64,000 bases of DNA from Acetobacteraceae bacterium (GTDB lineage Bacteria > Pseudomonadota > Alphaproteobacteria > Acetobacterales > Acetobacteraceae): the NCBI GenBank assembly GCA_027482245.1, contig JAIXWG010000034.1:105289-169288 (forward strand). Direction: 5' to 3'. Position 1 is the stretch's first letter. Every line of letters begins with the position of its first letter. Made by a program: the position numbers and the translations under genes. The notes beneath the pieces are model-generated. The model was given only the letters and a program-made list of their open reading frames with translations, made no database searches and was not told the DNA's origin. This document shows positions 35,073 through 45,321 of the stretch, in pieces.

Positions 35073-35890
35073 GGCCTGCTCCAACGAAGAACGTGGCACT
35101 GTTGCATGACCCCTAGGATTGTCTGGGATTGGAGGAGGATGCGTCGGCGGCTTATCCGCCACGCCAGAGGTCCCGGTGTGACCCGGCCCGATGCCGCACC
35201 ACATACGGACGCTCTGATAAGCCAGTGACCTATCGCTTGCTCGGAAGTTCAGAACTGGCGTAGGTGTGCGGGAGACCGTTGGAGCACGCCGGGCGGGTCA
35301 GCGCCGCGGGCCTTTTCTGCCGCGGCGGCGCCGACAAACCTGCCGATGCAACCAGCATCGGCAACGTCCGACTCCCGGCGGCGACGAAGAATCCCCTGCG
35401 GATCTGGAGCCGCCGGCATTCTCAAACGGTCTCGAAGTCGGTCGCCTCGCCTGTGCTGTCGTGCTGTTGGGCGGTGAGAGTGGGCGGGCCTGGGTGTTCG
35501 ACTGCATCCAGTCCAGCCTGCCGATGGGGAGCGCCAGCGCCGGCAGAACGCCACCTCGATCAGCTGTTCAACCGCTTCTTCGATGTGGTCGGGGCCGTGG
35601 TGTCGGCTTGGCATATTGTCCCTTGCATCGTCGACAATGACGCCATCGCCAGGGTCGCCACGATGTCCGCTCGGCGTGCCGGCCAGTGTCGCTGCAGCGT
35701 CCACTTCACCCCCCAACCAGTGTCTCACGGCTCAACGCGGTCCAAGGATTCTGCGTCGCGCCTTGCCGTCGTGTTCTGCGTTTCCGTCAATCTGCAAGCC
35801 GCTCGTTGTCGCGGAGGGCAGGGATTGGAAACACGTCAGCAGGAAGCCACTAGCATGAAATGACAGCGCACCCGACACGATCGCCAAGAA
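35073..35890. other. Stretch without a credible gene
   Basis: About 820 bp upstream of the SH3b gene and downstream of the histidine kinase. Open frames on both strands (for example 35264-35863 forward, 35249-35728 reverse) lack family resemblance and have irregular codon use. It may be decayed mobile DNA. A promoter for the SH3b gene is expected near 35100. Confidence 0.45.
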
Positions 35891-38008
35891 TCAGCTGATC
35901 TCCATGATCTGTCGCCTTTGTGGGTTATGGTCATTGTCAGCGTTGGGCAGCGTGATGGTGAAGACGGCGCCGACCGCGTCATTATGCGCCTCGATGCTGC
36001 CACCCATGCCCTTGATCAGGCCGTGGCAGATCGACAGCCCGAGACCGGTACCTTTTTCCGGCCCCTTGGTTGTGACGAAGGGCTCGAACAGCTGTGCCAT
36101 CACCTCCGGCGCGATCCCCCCACCCGTGTCGGCGACGGTCAGGCGTACGGTACGTTCCGGCCCGGGTGAAGCCGCAATGCGGATCAGTCGCGGCGTTCCG
36201 GCAGGCCGGTTGGCCAGCGCATCACGGGCGTTCAACAGCAGGTTCGAAAGCACCTGCTCGAGCAGCACCGAATGCCCCCTGACGACCGGCGCCGGCTCAC
36301 CCAGCGCCACCTCCACATGGATGGAGACGTCGCGCAGTACGGCATTGGCAAGGTCGAGGGCGCCTTGGACGGCATTCGCGAGTGGGACTGCCTCTGGTGC
36401 GGCTCCGTCCTCCGCACCGCGCGCAAAGCGCCGTAGACGGTCGATCATGTCCGCCGTCCGCTGCGTCTCTGCGACGATGCGATCGAGGCGTTCGTCTGTC
36501 GCCGAGGAGTTGCCTCTGTGAGAGGAGAGCTTCGCGACCTCGGCGGCGAGAGAGATGATCTGAAGCGGCTGCTTGAGCTCGTGCGCGAGGCCGGCGGCGA
36601 GCTCGCCGAGTGAAGCCAAGCGAGCGGCGGCCATGGCGCGGGCCTCGGCTTCGCGGCGCGCGTTCACATCGATGGTGTAGCCCACGATCTCTGCACTGCC
36701 GTCCGGCCTCTGCACCAACACCTCCGCCAAGGTGTGCAGTGTTCGCCAGCCGCCGGCAGGCTGACGCATCCGCCATTCGTAGCTTACCTGGCGATCGCGC
36801 AAAAGGCGTGTCATCTCCCGCGCCAGGGTGGTGTCGTCCGGGTGGATCAGTTCTTCGAAGTTGTGGCGCTGCGCGAGCTCTGCAGCAGGCCAACCCATGA
36901 CTGCCTCCAGGTTGCCAGCACGATAGACCGGACGCGATGAGCCATCCGGCGCCATTTCCCGCAGGAAGATCACTGCCGGCAGTCCACCCAACAGTCGCTC
37001 CACCTCGGCGCGTCCGGCGCGCAGCGCCTCGGCCTCGCGCCGCGCGTCATGCACCGCTTCGCGGCGGCTGGCCCAGACCACGACCGTCAGGCCCAGGCTG
37101 ACCGCGGCGGCGCCGGCCAGCAGCCAACCCAGAGCCGCCCAGGCTGTAGCCTGCTGCGCAGCCAGTGGCTCGGCCACCGTCACGGTCCAACCGGGGGCCA
37201 TTCTCAGCCGTTCGACCGCGTAGACGTTGTCCTGCCCGCTCCAGCCGGGGCCAGTGACAAGGGCGCGCTGCTTGCCGGCAATCGCGGCACTGACCCAGTC
37301 AGGGGCCAGCCCACCGGTTCGTCGGCCCTCGGGATCGAAGCTATGCGCCAGGATACGCAACTGCCCGTCGGCGACAGCGGCGAAGGTCCCAGGCGCCAAG
37401 TGCTGCCGAGCAAGCAGTTGTGTCAGCGCGGCCGGCTCGAAGCTGAGTGCAAGGGCGCGTGTCGGCAAGCCGTCGCGCACGACCGGAACCATCGCGGTCA
37501 GGATCTGGCGCTTTATGACCGACCACTCGAACATGTCAGATATTCCGACACGGCCATGCTCGAAGACCTCGGTGAGCAACGGCTCGATGGCACGCCGGTT
37601 TTCCGGCGGCAGTTCGGTTGGCAAGGAAGTCTGGTCCACGCGATTGCTGAGAGAGAGGACACGGTAGCCAGGCGGCCGGCCCAGCAGTACGACCCAGCCA
37701 TCGAACAACTCGCCCACGGCGTGGCTGCGCGGTCCGAAAACCTGCGGGTCGAAATCCCCATCGAGTTCTCGGGACGTCGCCAGTGCCTGCAGTGCCGCGA
37801 CGTAGATGCCCAGTTGCGCGTCGACGGCCGCCGCAAGGGCCCGTGCGGTGTCGCGCAGGCGTGCCTCGTCGGAGGCGCGATAGGAATTCAGTGCGAAGAG
37901 CACAGCGAAGATAACAAAGGAAAGGAGAGGCAGCAGCACCGCCAAGCCTACGACAAGAACCCTGCGCGGCGTCGGGCCCGTGTCGGCCAGTGCCTGCGTC
38001 GAAGTCAC
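35891..38008 (-). CDS. PAS-domain sensor histidine kinase
   Basis: A 705-residue membrane kinase. Two transmembrane helices (about 16-42 and 285-310) bracket an extracytoplasmic sensor domain; then a PAS domain (about 335-460, with EAVMGWPAAELAQRHNFEEL), a HisKA domain with the phospho-acceptor in LGELAAGLAHELKQPLQIIS, and an HATPase domain with N-box LLEQVLSNLLLNARDALA, G1 VADTGGGIAPEVMAQ and FEPFVTTKGPEKGTGLGLS. It is a close relative of the kinases at 49947 and 61787. No response regulator is adjacent; it is 314 bp downstream of the cytoskeleton operon on the same strand. Confidence 0.92.
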   Translation of the reverse strand: MTSTQALADTGPTPRRVLVVGLAVLLPLLSFVIFAVLFALNSYRASDEARLRDTARALAAAVDAQLGIYVAALQALATSRELDGDFDPQVFGPRSHAVGELFDGWVVLLGRPPGYRVLSLSNRVDQTSLPTELPPENRRAIEPLLTEVFEHGRVGISDMFEWSVIKRQILTAMVPVVRDGLPTRALALSFEPAALTQLLARQHLAPGTFAAVADGQLRILAHSFDPEGRRTGGLAPDWVSAAIAGKQRALVTGPGWSGQDNVYAVERLRMAPGWTVTVAEPLAAQQATAWAALGWLLAGAAAVSLGLTVVVWASRREAVHDARREAEALRAGRAEVERLLGGLPAVIFLREMAPDGSSRPVYRAGNLEAVMGWPAAELAQRHNFEELIHPDDTTLAREMTRLLRDRQVSYEWRMRQPAGGWRTLHTLAEVLVQRPDGSAEIVGYTIDVNARREAEARAMAAARLASLGELAAGLAHELKQPLQIISLAAEVAKLSSHRGNSSATDERLDRIVAETQRTADMIDRLRRFARGAEDGAAPEAVPLANAVQGALDLANAVLRDVSIHVEVALGEPAPVVRGHSVLLEQVLSNLLLNARDALANRPAGTPRLIRIAASPGPERTVRLTVADTGGGIAPEVMAQLFEPFVTTKGPEKGTGLGLSICHGLIKGMGGSIEAHNDAVGAVFTITLPNADNDHNPQRRQIMEIS

Positions 38009-38321
38009 TTCAGCGTCTCCCTCGTGGGCATGGGCGATGAAGCGCCGTGTGCAGGATTACGTGCCGCCCGATTACCAGATGGTGATTGGAAATAGGCTTT
38101 CAGGGGGGGGGGGGGCGGCACACCGCGGAGCCGGACAACGGAGGACACGGTCGCTCCGGGCTGCATGATCTGCTCGACAGGTCGGGTCTACTCCTTGGCA
38201 GTGCAGAGCCTTGAAAGTTCCCAGTCGCTTACGGCTTCAACGTGCTGAATGGTCGTCGCTACGCTCAGGTCTATGCGCCTCATCTGCGCCAACTGTTCGA
38301 TCCTGATAACGGCCGCTCCTT
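38009..38321. other. Gap between the cytoskeleton operon and the kinase gene
   Basis: A 313-bp gap carrying the G13 tract. No gene is visible. It could contain the operon terminator and the kinase promoter, but no clear hairpin stands out. Confidence 0.4.
38103..38115. repeat. Homopolymeric G13 tract upstream of the histidine kinase
   Basis: Thirteen consecutive G residues, 95 bp upstream of the kinase ATG and 206 bp downstream of the divergent-MreB stop. Poly-G tracts in this position can alter promoter spacing through slippage. In such high-GC DNA a G run this long is still exceptional. Confidence 0.95.
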
Positions 38322-39383
38322 CTATCGATACATCGAATACAACATTGGCCTGAACTGATTGATCTTACTAACAATCATCGAGAGTCCGGACACGACGCCA
38401 TGATCGGGATCCTCGACAGAGATGGCTGCTATGCCAACGTCATGACTGATTCGTTGCTGCAGCCCGGAGAGTGCGGACCCGCCGCCAGTAAAGATAATGC
38501 CATGCGTAGAAATGTCACTGAAGACCTCCGCCGGTAGGTGCGCCAAGGTTTTGGCGATGAGGGTTACAATAGTGTCGACCTTCGGCGTTATCGTTGCTGC
38601 GATCTCGCTGCCTGCAACCTCTACCTCGACCAGCAATCCTGTCGACAAGTCGAGGCCACGCACGCCGGTCAGGAAATCCGACGGTCCTTGCTTGTCAGGG
38701 TCACACTCGACATAGGCAGCACGCATCTTCACCGCTTCGGCCATCCGGGTGCCGATCAGCAAACCATGAGTCTCTCGCAGCATATTCGCGATCGCTCGGT
38801 CGAATGCGTCGCCGCCGCTTCGGATATGTTGGAAGCGCATCACCCGTCCAAGATTAAGAACAGCGGCTTCGGCCTTGCCCGCCCCGCAGTCTACGATCAT
38901 CGAACCGATCGCTTGCTCGATCGGCAGCCCAACCCCGAGCGCAGCAGCGATAGGCGTATCGACGAGCAGCGCCTCGCTGCCTCCGAGAGCTTCAGCGAGT
39001 TCGTGGAAAGCTCGCCGTTCGGCGTCGGTAGCGCCGCACGGCACGCTGAAGACGAAAGACGGAGCATGCCATCGTTCGACGTGTCCTTGTAGCAAGCAGC
39101 GCAGCATGTCCTTGGCTGCCGAAAAATCAGCGACTACGCCATGGCACACAGGACGTACGGCGCCCCCGCCGCCGTTCGTTCGGGCAAGGACTTCCCGTGC
39201 ACGCTCGCCCGCCAAAACTATGCCGTCGTGATCACGGCTTCGTCGAACAACGACGGAGGGCTCGCTAAGGATGACACCACGGCCTGCGATGCAAATCCTG
39301 GTCCACGACGTTCCCAAATCAACGCCAATGGTGGGGGACAGGACTGATCTGAGTAGGTTCAGTTTAAGCCTGCGCAGCGTCAC
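38322..39383 (-). CDS. Divergent MreB-like actin homologue
   Basis: A 353-residue MreB relative. Phosphate-1 is recognisable (IGVDLGTSWTRICIAGRG, against [15 protein letters not shown] in the neighbour) and the adenosine motif is intact (GIIFTGGGSALSGLQ). Phosphate-2 has changed from [13 protein letters not shown] to IVDCGAGKAEAAVL, losing the GGGT run that contacts ATP phosphates. It is collinear with MreB and lacks large insertions. Likely a co-polymer or regulator of the canonical MreB encoded two genes upstream; ATP turnover is doubtful. Confidence 0.85.
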   Translation of the reverse strand: MTLRRLKLNLLRSVLSPTIGVDLGTSWTRICIAGRGVILSEPSVVVRRSRDHDGIVLAGERAREVLARTNGGGGAVRPVCHGVVADFSAAKDMLRCLLQGHVERWHAPSFVFSVPCGATDAERRAFHELAEALGGSEALLVDTPIAAALGVGLPIEQAIGSMIVDCGAGKAEAAVLNLGRVMRFQHIRSGGDAFDRAIANMLRETHGLLIGTRMAEAVKMRAAYVECDPDKQGPSDFLTGVRGLDLSTGLLVEVEVAGSEIAATITPKVDTIVTLIAKTLAHLPAEVFSDISTHGIIFTGGGSALSGLQQRISHDVGIAAISVEDPDHGVVSGLSMIVSKINQFRPMLYSMYR

Positions 39384-39422
39384 ATCCTCGCTCCACTCAA
39401 GCCCGTGCCCGGCAGTTTCTTA

Positions 39423-39902
39423 CTATCTGGCTTCGAGGCAGCCGACGATCTTCCCACCCTCCTCGACAACCAGCCGGCCGTATCGCGCCGTGCCAGTCAG
39501 CTGGCCGGTTCGGGCGACAACCAGCTCACGAGTTGCGGTCAGGTCGCCTTCGAACGCCCCGGACACTACGATCCGCTCGACCTGCGTGGTGGCCTTGAGC
39601 ACGCCACCCTCGGCAATTTCGAGATCACGGGCCTGGATCAGTTCGCTCTGCACCGTGCCTTCTACGACTAACCGGTCGACATCGTAGACGGTCCCGCGAA
39701 GACGAATGCCCCTGCCTACGATAAGGGTACGCTCCTCCGTGATAACACCCTCCTTTGGCTCTGCTGGTCCCGAAGAGGAAGTCAGTGGTCGACGGAACGA
39801 TGGCGGCGCTGGAATGCTGAGCGCGAAGCCGAGACTGGGTAACTCTGGCATGAACGGTCCCTGTGGGCGGCCTGCACCGCGAGAGATGGACAGCGTAGTC
39901 AT
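39423..39902 (-). CDS. Bactofilin
   Basis: A 159-residue bactofilin (DUF583): a disordered Pro-rich N-terminus (about 1-50) and a right-handed beta-helix repeat domain (about 58-158) with RLRGTVYDVDRLVVEGTVQS, LEIAEGGVLKATTQVERIVV and ARTGQLTGTARYGRLVVEEG. Bactofilins polymerise without nucleotide and scaffold wall enzymes at the inner membrane. ATG 39851 (MPELPSLGFALS) is an alternative start. It lies between two MreB genes, 27 bp after the first and 39 bp before the second, which is an unusual arrangement. Confidence 0.9.
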   Translation of the reverse strand: MTTLSISRGAGRPQGPFMPELPSLGFALSIPAPPSFRRPLTSSSGPAEPKEGVITEERTLIVGRGIRLRGTVYDVDRLVVEGTVQSELIQARDLEIAEGGVLKATTQVERIVVSGAFEGDLTATRELVVARTGQLTGTARYGRLVVEEGGKIVGCLEAR

Positions 39903-39929
39903 TCCTCGAGGTGCCGCGGCCTCGCTGCG

Positions 39930-41042
<1,113 letters not shown>

Positions 41043-41056
41043 TCAGGAGCTCTGCG

Positions 41057-41692
41057 TCATGCAACTCGAAGATTGTTGGCTGGTAGCCTCGGGCAGCGCG
41101 CCCCAACCTCGGTCAGTTGTATATGGGCCTCTATCACCCCCCTTTCGATCAGGCCGAGGTCGAGCAGCGTTTCCCTGTACTGCCAGATCTCATCGGGGGA
41201 GAGCTTGAATCCCAGGCCGTAGTTCGTGAACTGAATTGTTCGGCCCGGCTTCCACATCAGGTAATCATGCATGCTTGCCCACATCTTGAGATGCCGTTCG
41301 GTTAGGCCGATCGAGCTGATTCGTGCCTGCAGTTCATTAAGCTTGGCGGTGGCTTCGAGGCCGACGAGCGTGTTGTATCGTTCGTACCCGACTTCCGTGA
41401 TCAGATAGAGTGCTTCGTCGCCAGGGCTCGGCACGGGTTGCGAACCGACCATGCCGACATCAGGCTCCGCCTTCACGGCGCGTTCGACATTGCCTTGTGC
41501 GACAAGCCGCCGCAGCACCTCGTCGACCACTGGTTGCGGTAGTCCCTTCTTGCAGTGGCGGCAGATCGCGGAGAGTGTCACCGTCCTCCCGTCCGCATGA
41601 CGAAGCGCCCGCACCAACGACTCCAACACTGTGCGCTCGTTGCGCTCTGCTGCAGCGCTGTCGATTTCGCGCCCACCTGCCAAAGAAGTCAC
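41057..41692 (-). CDS. Unknown protein with winged-helix-like N-terminus
   Basis: A 211-residue soluble protein. Residues about 20-75 look like a winged helix with a Cys pair (TLSAICRHCKKGLPQPVVDE, then VLRRLVAQGNVERAV), followed by YLITEVGYERYNTL, a helical region, and WKPGRTIQFTNYGLGFKLSP. The ending has a second helix-turn-helix-like part (YRETLLDLGLIERGVIEAHI). I recognise no family. Its start overlaps the upstream gene by 4 bp and MreB follows 89 bp downstream. Confidence 0.72.
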   Translation of the reverse strand: MTSLAGGREIDSAAAERNERTVLESLVRALRHADGRTVTLSAICRHCKKGLPQPVVDEVLRRLVAQGNVERAVKAEPDVGMVGSQPVPSPGDEALYLITEVGYERYNTLVGLEATAKLNELQARISSIGLTERHLKMWASMHDYLMWKPGRTIQFTNYGLGFKLSPDEIWQYRETLLDLGLIERGVIEAHIQLTEVGARCPRLPANNLRVA

Positions 41693-42681
41693 CGGGCGTG
41701 CACCAGCATGGCGCCAATCCTGGTCACGAGATCATGGGTTTCCATTTCGTAGCCATCGATATAGGTGGAGACAAATCCGGCAAGGCTTGATGCATAGGTC
41801 GATGATCGGCCGAGAAGCTCGAGAATCTCGGGGCGCCCTTCGAAGTGCAGGCGTGTCTGCAGCTTTCGAAACATGGCCAACTCAATTCTCCCCTCAGCGC
41901 GAACCTGGCGCTGGCGCTCGCGTCTGATTAAGCCAACCCCGCCTTTGCTGCTCTTCGACTGATCCGTATCGTCGAGAAGAAATGCCTCAAATGATCCCAT
42001 GATGCCCTGGGTGTTGAACTCTTCAAGCAGTCGCTCGATCGGGGTGGCTTCATAGGCCACGTAGATCTTCCTTTGCCGTCCCACATCCCGGTAGACCGAA
42101 TACAGGTCGAGATCGGGGCAAGAGTTGATGATGGCGCAGAACTCGCTGAGTGCTGCTTCATCGCCGGCGGCCAGGATCTCCAGGCAAGGAATCGCTGATG
42201 CAGAGAAGAAAATTTTATCCTTGTAACGGGAGAGATACGTCAGGGCGATGGCGATATCAGCCGGCAAGATGGAATCGCTGGGATTCGCCTTCATCCAGAC
42301 GAATGCTGCGAGTTCAAGCTTTTCGTCGAAGCCTGGAATGGCCCCGAAAATCTCTCTCACGGCCTTGTCGTGACGTCGCCGACTCTGGAACTCCCGGACC
42401 GTCGCGGTATCGACGCCGCCCGCCTCCACTTGGCGAATGCAATTCTCAAGCTCCACGACAAACCTCGGTGGTGCCGGGTGGGGAGAAGCATCGGTCGGGG
42501 TCTCCGGATGAACCCTCCTGACGGGAATCGGTACGGCACGGCGCAGGTCACCGGCCATCATTCCCATCAAGGGCTCCGCGCGGTGCCGCTGTGCGCCAAC
42601 GATCGGTAAAGCTGCATCGCCGTCCTGCAGAGTCCCGCTGATATTGTCGGCAGCGAGAGACACGGGCCTGCGAGGTTTCAT
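41689..42681 (-). CDS. Unknown soluble protein in the cytoskeleton operon
   Basis: A 330-residue protein without signal peptide or membrane segment. The first 70 residues are low-complexity and proline-rich. The body (about 75-330) is mostly helical, with FGAIPGFDEKLELAAFVWMK, a segment FFSASAIPCLEILAAGDEAA, RKIYVAYEATPIERLLEEFN and a C-terminal HFEGRPEILELLGRSSTYAS. No family recognised. It overlaps both the RodZ-like gene (4 bp) and the winged-helix-like gene (4 bp), so all three are translationally coupled. Confidence 0.72.
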   Translation of the reverse strand: MKPRRPVSLAADNISGTLQDGDAALPIVGAQRHRAEPLMGMMAGDLRRAVPIPVRRVHPETPTDASPHPAPPRFVVELENCIRQVEAGGVDTATVREFQSRRRHDKAVREIFGAIPGFDEKLELAAFVWMKANPSDSILPADIAIALTYLSRYKDKIFFSASAIPCLEILAAGDEAALSEFCAIINSCPDLDLYSVYRDVGRQRKIYVAYEATPIERLLEEFNTQGIMGSFEAFLLDDTDQSKSSKGGVGLIRRERQRQVRAEGRIELAMFRKLQTRLHFEGRPEILELLGRSSTYASSLAGFVSTYIDGYEMETHDLVTRIGAMLVHAR

Positions 42682-43595
42682 CGACCGGAAAGCGCCGTCG
42701 AGGATAGTGAGGGGCGATTGCCAGTGGGCGCAATTTGCTGGCCGTCAGGCAGCAAGCTGGCCAGGGCGATGTCGCGCTTTACCCCCCGCATATCCGTTCG
42801 TGGAGGGACCGGCGCACCGTCAACGAGCAGGCGCACCTCATGCGCCCTGCCCATGTCGACGACTAGGCCGTCGCGCGGTGGCACGCGCCACGACTCTCCC
42901 GGTCGAAGAACGCGATCCATCACGACCTCTCGTGACTGAGCCACCCGCACCCGCACCCACACGCCATCGGCACTCCCCGATGCGACCTGCAGAGCCACCC
43001 GGTTCGACATGATCGGATCCGCGCTTCGAGGAGCAGGCGGCACTGGGCGCGCTTCCACGTCGCTGGGGGGCGCAGGCGTGATTTCGCGCGGCAGAGCGAC
43101 GACAACCGGCACCTCAGGGGGCATGGGAACTGGACGCGCTTGCGCCGCTCCGCTCCCTGCATCCGACAAATGCGTCAGCCTTGCTGGCACCTGCGGCACC
43201 TCGGCCGCACTGGTGTCGCGGCGCTCCGGCAGCGCAACAGCCAGGTAAGTCACGGCCAGCCCTGCGGCGACTGCAAGCACAGTGGGCGACTTGCGCGAGA
43301 TACGAGAGGGTGGAACTACCGGCATCAGGCCGGTTGGCGCTCGCCGCTGCTCGCCTTGCAGCCGCGAAGCAACCGCCTTTTGATCGAGCCCCAGCTTCGC
43401 AGCATAGCTACGGCCGTAACCCACGACATGCACGTGGCTTGGAAGCTCCGAAAGCCGGCCAGCTTCGAGCGCCTCGATATAGACCCGCCTGATGCGGAGT
43501 GCTGTTGCAACCGCCCCGACCGACAAGCCAAGGCGCAAACGGGCTTCCCGAAGTTCTCGCCCCAACTCTGCCGCGCCACCTTCCTGATAAAGCAC
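42678..43595 (-). CDS. RodZ-like cytoskeletal anchor protein
   Basis: A 305-residue RodZ-like protein: N-terminal HTH_25 domain (about 9-75, LGRELREARLRLGLSVGAVA and EALEAGRLSELPSHVHVVGY), one transmembrane helix (about 104-124, TVLAVAAGLAVTYLAVALP), a Pro-rich linker, and a C-terminal DUF4115-like beta domain (VWVRVRVAQSREVVMDRVLR, PGESWRVPPRDGLVVDMGRA). RodZ links MreB filaments to the periplasm. It is the first gene of the operon. Confidence 0.86.
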   Translation of the reverse strand: MLYQEGGAAELGRELREARLRLGLSVGAVATALRIRRVYIEALEAGRLSELPSHVHVVGYGRSYAAKLGLDQKAVASRLQGEQRRAPTGLMPVVPPSRISRKSPTVLAVAAGLAVTYLAVALPERRDTSAAEVPQVPARLTHLSDAGSGAAQARPVPMPPEVPVVVALPREITPAPPSDVEARPVPPAPRSADPIMSNRVALQVASGSADGVWVRVRVAQSREVVMDRVLRPGESWRVPPRDGLVVDMGRAHEVRLLVDGAPVPPRTDMRGVKRDIALASLLPDGQQIAPTGNRPSLSSTALSGR

Positions 43596-44062
43596 GGTAT
43601 CCCCCCAATGACATACAGCCCACAGCAGCTGCGGGACGCACCGCCCCCCCTGGAGCCTGCCTTCCAGCGGACGACTCTGCGGATCACTCCGATGTGATTT
43701 TTACCATGTTGGGGCGAAAAGGGATTGGCGCACTTTTGTCGCTAATCGCGCTGAGCTGCGGCCTTGTGTAGACTTTCTGGCGCCGAGGTCGGGTGCAGGC
43801 GCAGCGCTATGTGGACCTCGACCGATGGTGATTCGCCGAACATCCGGGCCGATAGCGTCTCGGTGGAGATCGTCGACCCTGGCCACATTGTCGTCATGGG
43901 CCTTACGGCATGTCCGCTAACTGCATGACTACCGGGCCCATCGACTGCACGAGATGCTCTTGTCCAGCGACGGCTCAGGTCGGTGCGCGACGGCTGAGGT
44001 GAAACCACGCCCTGGGCTGCCTGCTTTCGTCCTGCTGTAGGCCTGACGGCAGGCGTAGCAAC
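43596..44062. other. Intergenic stretch without a firm gene
   Basis: About 470 bp upstream of the RodZ-like gene. It should hold the operon promoter close to 43620-43720, where the DNA is AT-richer. A 39-codon forward frame from 43809 (VSVEIVDPGHIVVMG) is open but too short to call. Confidence 0.4.
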
Positions 44063-44326
44063 TCAGTAAGGATCCCACTCGTCGTCCTCGCGTTGCCGCA
44101 GAAGCCGTCGCGCTGCCGCCACGACTGATCCCGTAACGGCGACCACCAAGCCAAACAGGCCCGCGCAAACCCGACCTAGCGAGAATGGCTGATCCAGCCG
44201 GAGGAGAAGATCGTGAACCTCTTGCTGATGTCGCACGAGTTCGCAGTCGTAGCAGGAGCACGACGGCCCGCCTAAGTGTCCCAACAAGGGGCCGGCGCCG
44301 GCGCTCCTCGACGGCCTGTTTGGCAT
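44063..44326 (-). CDS. Small membrane protein of unknown function
   Basis: An 87-residue protein starting MPNRPSRSAGAGPLLGHLGG, with a CSCYDC motif and one hydrophobic helix (VCAGLFGLVVAVTGSVVAAA), ending in a charged tail (RQREDDEWDPY). The ATG at 44326 is one base after the stop of the phage-type gene, so it is probably co-transcribed. No family recognised. Confidence 0.5.
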   Translation of the reverse strand: MPNRPSRSAGAGPLLGHLGGPSCSCYDCELVRHQQEVHDLLLRLDQPFSLGRVCAGLFGLVVAVTGSVVAAARRLLRQREDDEWDPY

Positions 44327-44327
44327 A

Positions 44328-45065
44328 TCAGCCGGCCTCCCGGCGGACCAAGGCCATCTCGGTTGTCCAGCCCCGCTGCAGCCTTTTGCACAACGTCCCG
44401 TAAGCAATGCCGACAGAGGCAGCAGCTTGTCTCAGAGTCATGGTGGCCGAGCCAACCTCAATGAATCGGCGTGGTATTCCCCTGTGTTGTCGCTCCGCAG
44501 ACCAGCAGCAGTTCATCGGTGAATAGGCGCGCGTCTCGTCGAGCCGAACCAACAAATGCGCCGGCGAAGGACGCCGACCCATGTCCTGTAGGAAGGCAAG
44601 GAAGCCTCTGCCCTTTTCCCGGCGCCAACGCGCGCAAACACGGGCGCCAAGGCGGCGATGCAGCAGGGACTGCCACACCTCATATTCCGGCAGACGCGCA
44701 GCGATCGTCTTGCCGCCGTGAATCGTCATCCGGCTGCGCGTCTCGTCATCCCGCAGACAGCCGCAGCTTGCGGTGTGGCCGCGCTTCAGCGAATCGTCGC
44801 GCACGGTGACGCAACGGCCGCACACACATTCGCAGTGCCAACGCCTGCGGGAAACCCGGCCGCGCCAGAAATAGGGCTCGTCTTCATGCAGCACGGTCAG
44901 GCGTCCGAAGCGCGATCCGGCCTGGACACTATGCGATGTCAACGTTGCGGCAGGTTTCCCCCGCCATAGGCAAGGATCGACTCCGACGGCTTCCACCAAC
45001 AAGACTCTCCCGATCCTTCGTGACGAGAAGTCGTCGGTTTGCCCTTCGAAGTGAAGGATCGCCAT
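44328..45065 (-). CDS. Phage-type zinc-ribbon/HNH-like DNA-binding protein
   Basis: A 245-residue protein of a kind common in prophages. It opens with RFGRLTVL, then a zinc ribbon of four cysteines (HCECVCGRCVTVRDDSLKRG, HTASCGCL), a middle segment matching the usual P-x-HSIDRID-N-YEPGNCRW region but degenerate (PAHLLVRLDETRAY, SPMNCCWSA), and a C-terminal helix-turn-helix (MTLRQAAASVGIAYGTLCKR). The HNH catalytic residues appear lost, so it may bind DNA without cutting. It supports a mobile origin of this part. Confidence 0.72.
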   Translation of the reverse strand: MAILHFEGQTDDFSSRRIGRVLLVEAVGVDPCLWRGKPAATLTSHSVQAGSRFGRLTVLHEDEPYFWRGRVSRRRWHCECVCGRCVTVRDDSLKRGHTASCGCLRDDETRSRMTIHGGKTIAARLPEYEVWQSLLHRRLGARVCARWRREKGRGFLAFLQDMGRRPSPAHLLVRLDETRAYSPMNCCWSAERQHRGIPRRFIEVGSATMTLRQAAASVGIAYGTLCKRLQRGWTTEMALVRREAG

Positions 45066-45321
45066 GAGACGTTTGTTGAAAGTGGCGGAGTTTCGTCTAG
45101 GCGGCAGAATTCAACCTGCTCGGTAACCGCAAGCCTGCTCGGCGGCAGCAGCTGACGGCGCTAGCGGAATTCGAGCATCGCTGTCGGAAACACAAGTCGA
45201 CGTAAGTCGACATGCAGGGTGGTGTTGGGTCGAGTATAGCCCGCGCATCGGAATGTGGACTGGCCGTGCACTGCGCTCGGCCGCTGCGCACAAAGTGCCA
45301 TTCGCCGCCGCCAGGACAAGC

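Noticed and set aside
35249..35863. Possible genes on both strands
   Set aside because: No ribosome site, no family resemblance, erratic codon use.
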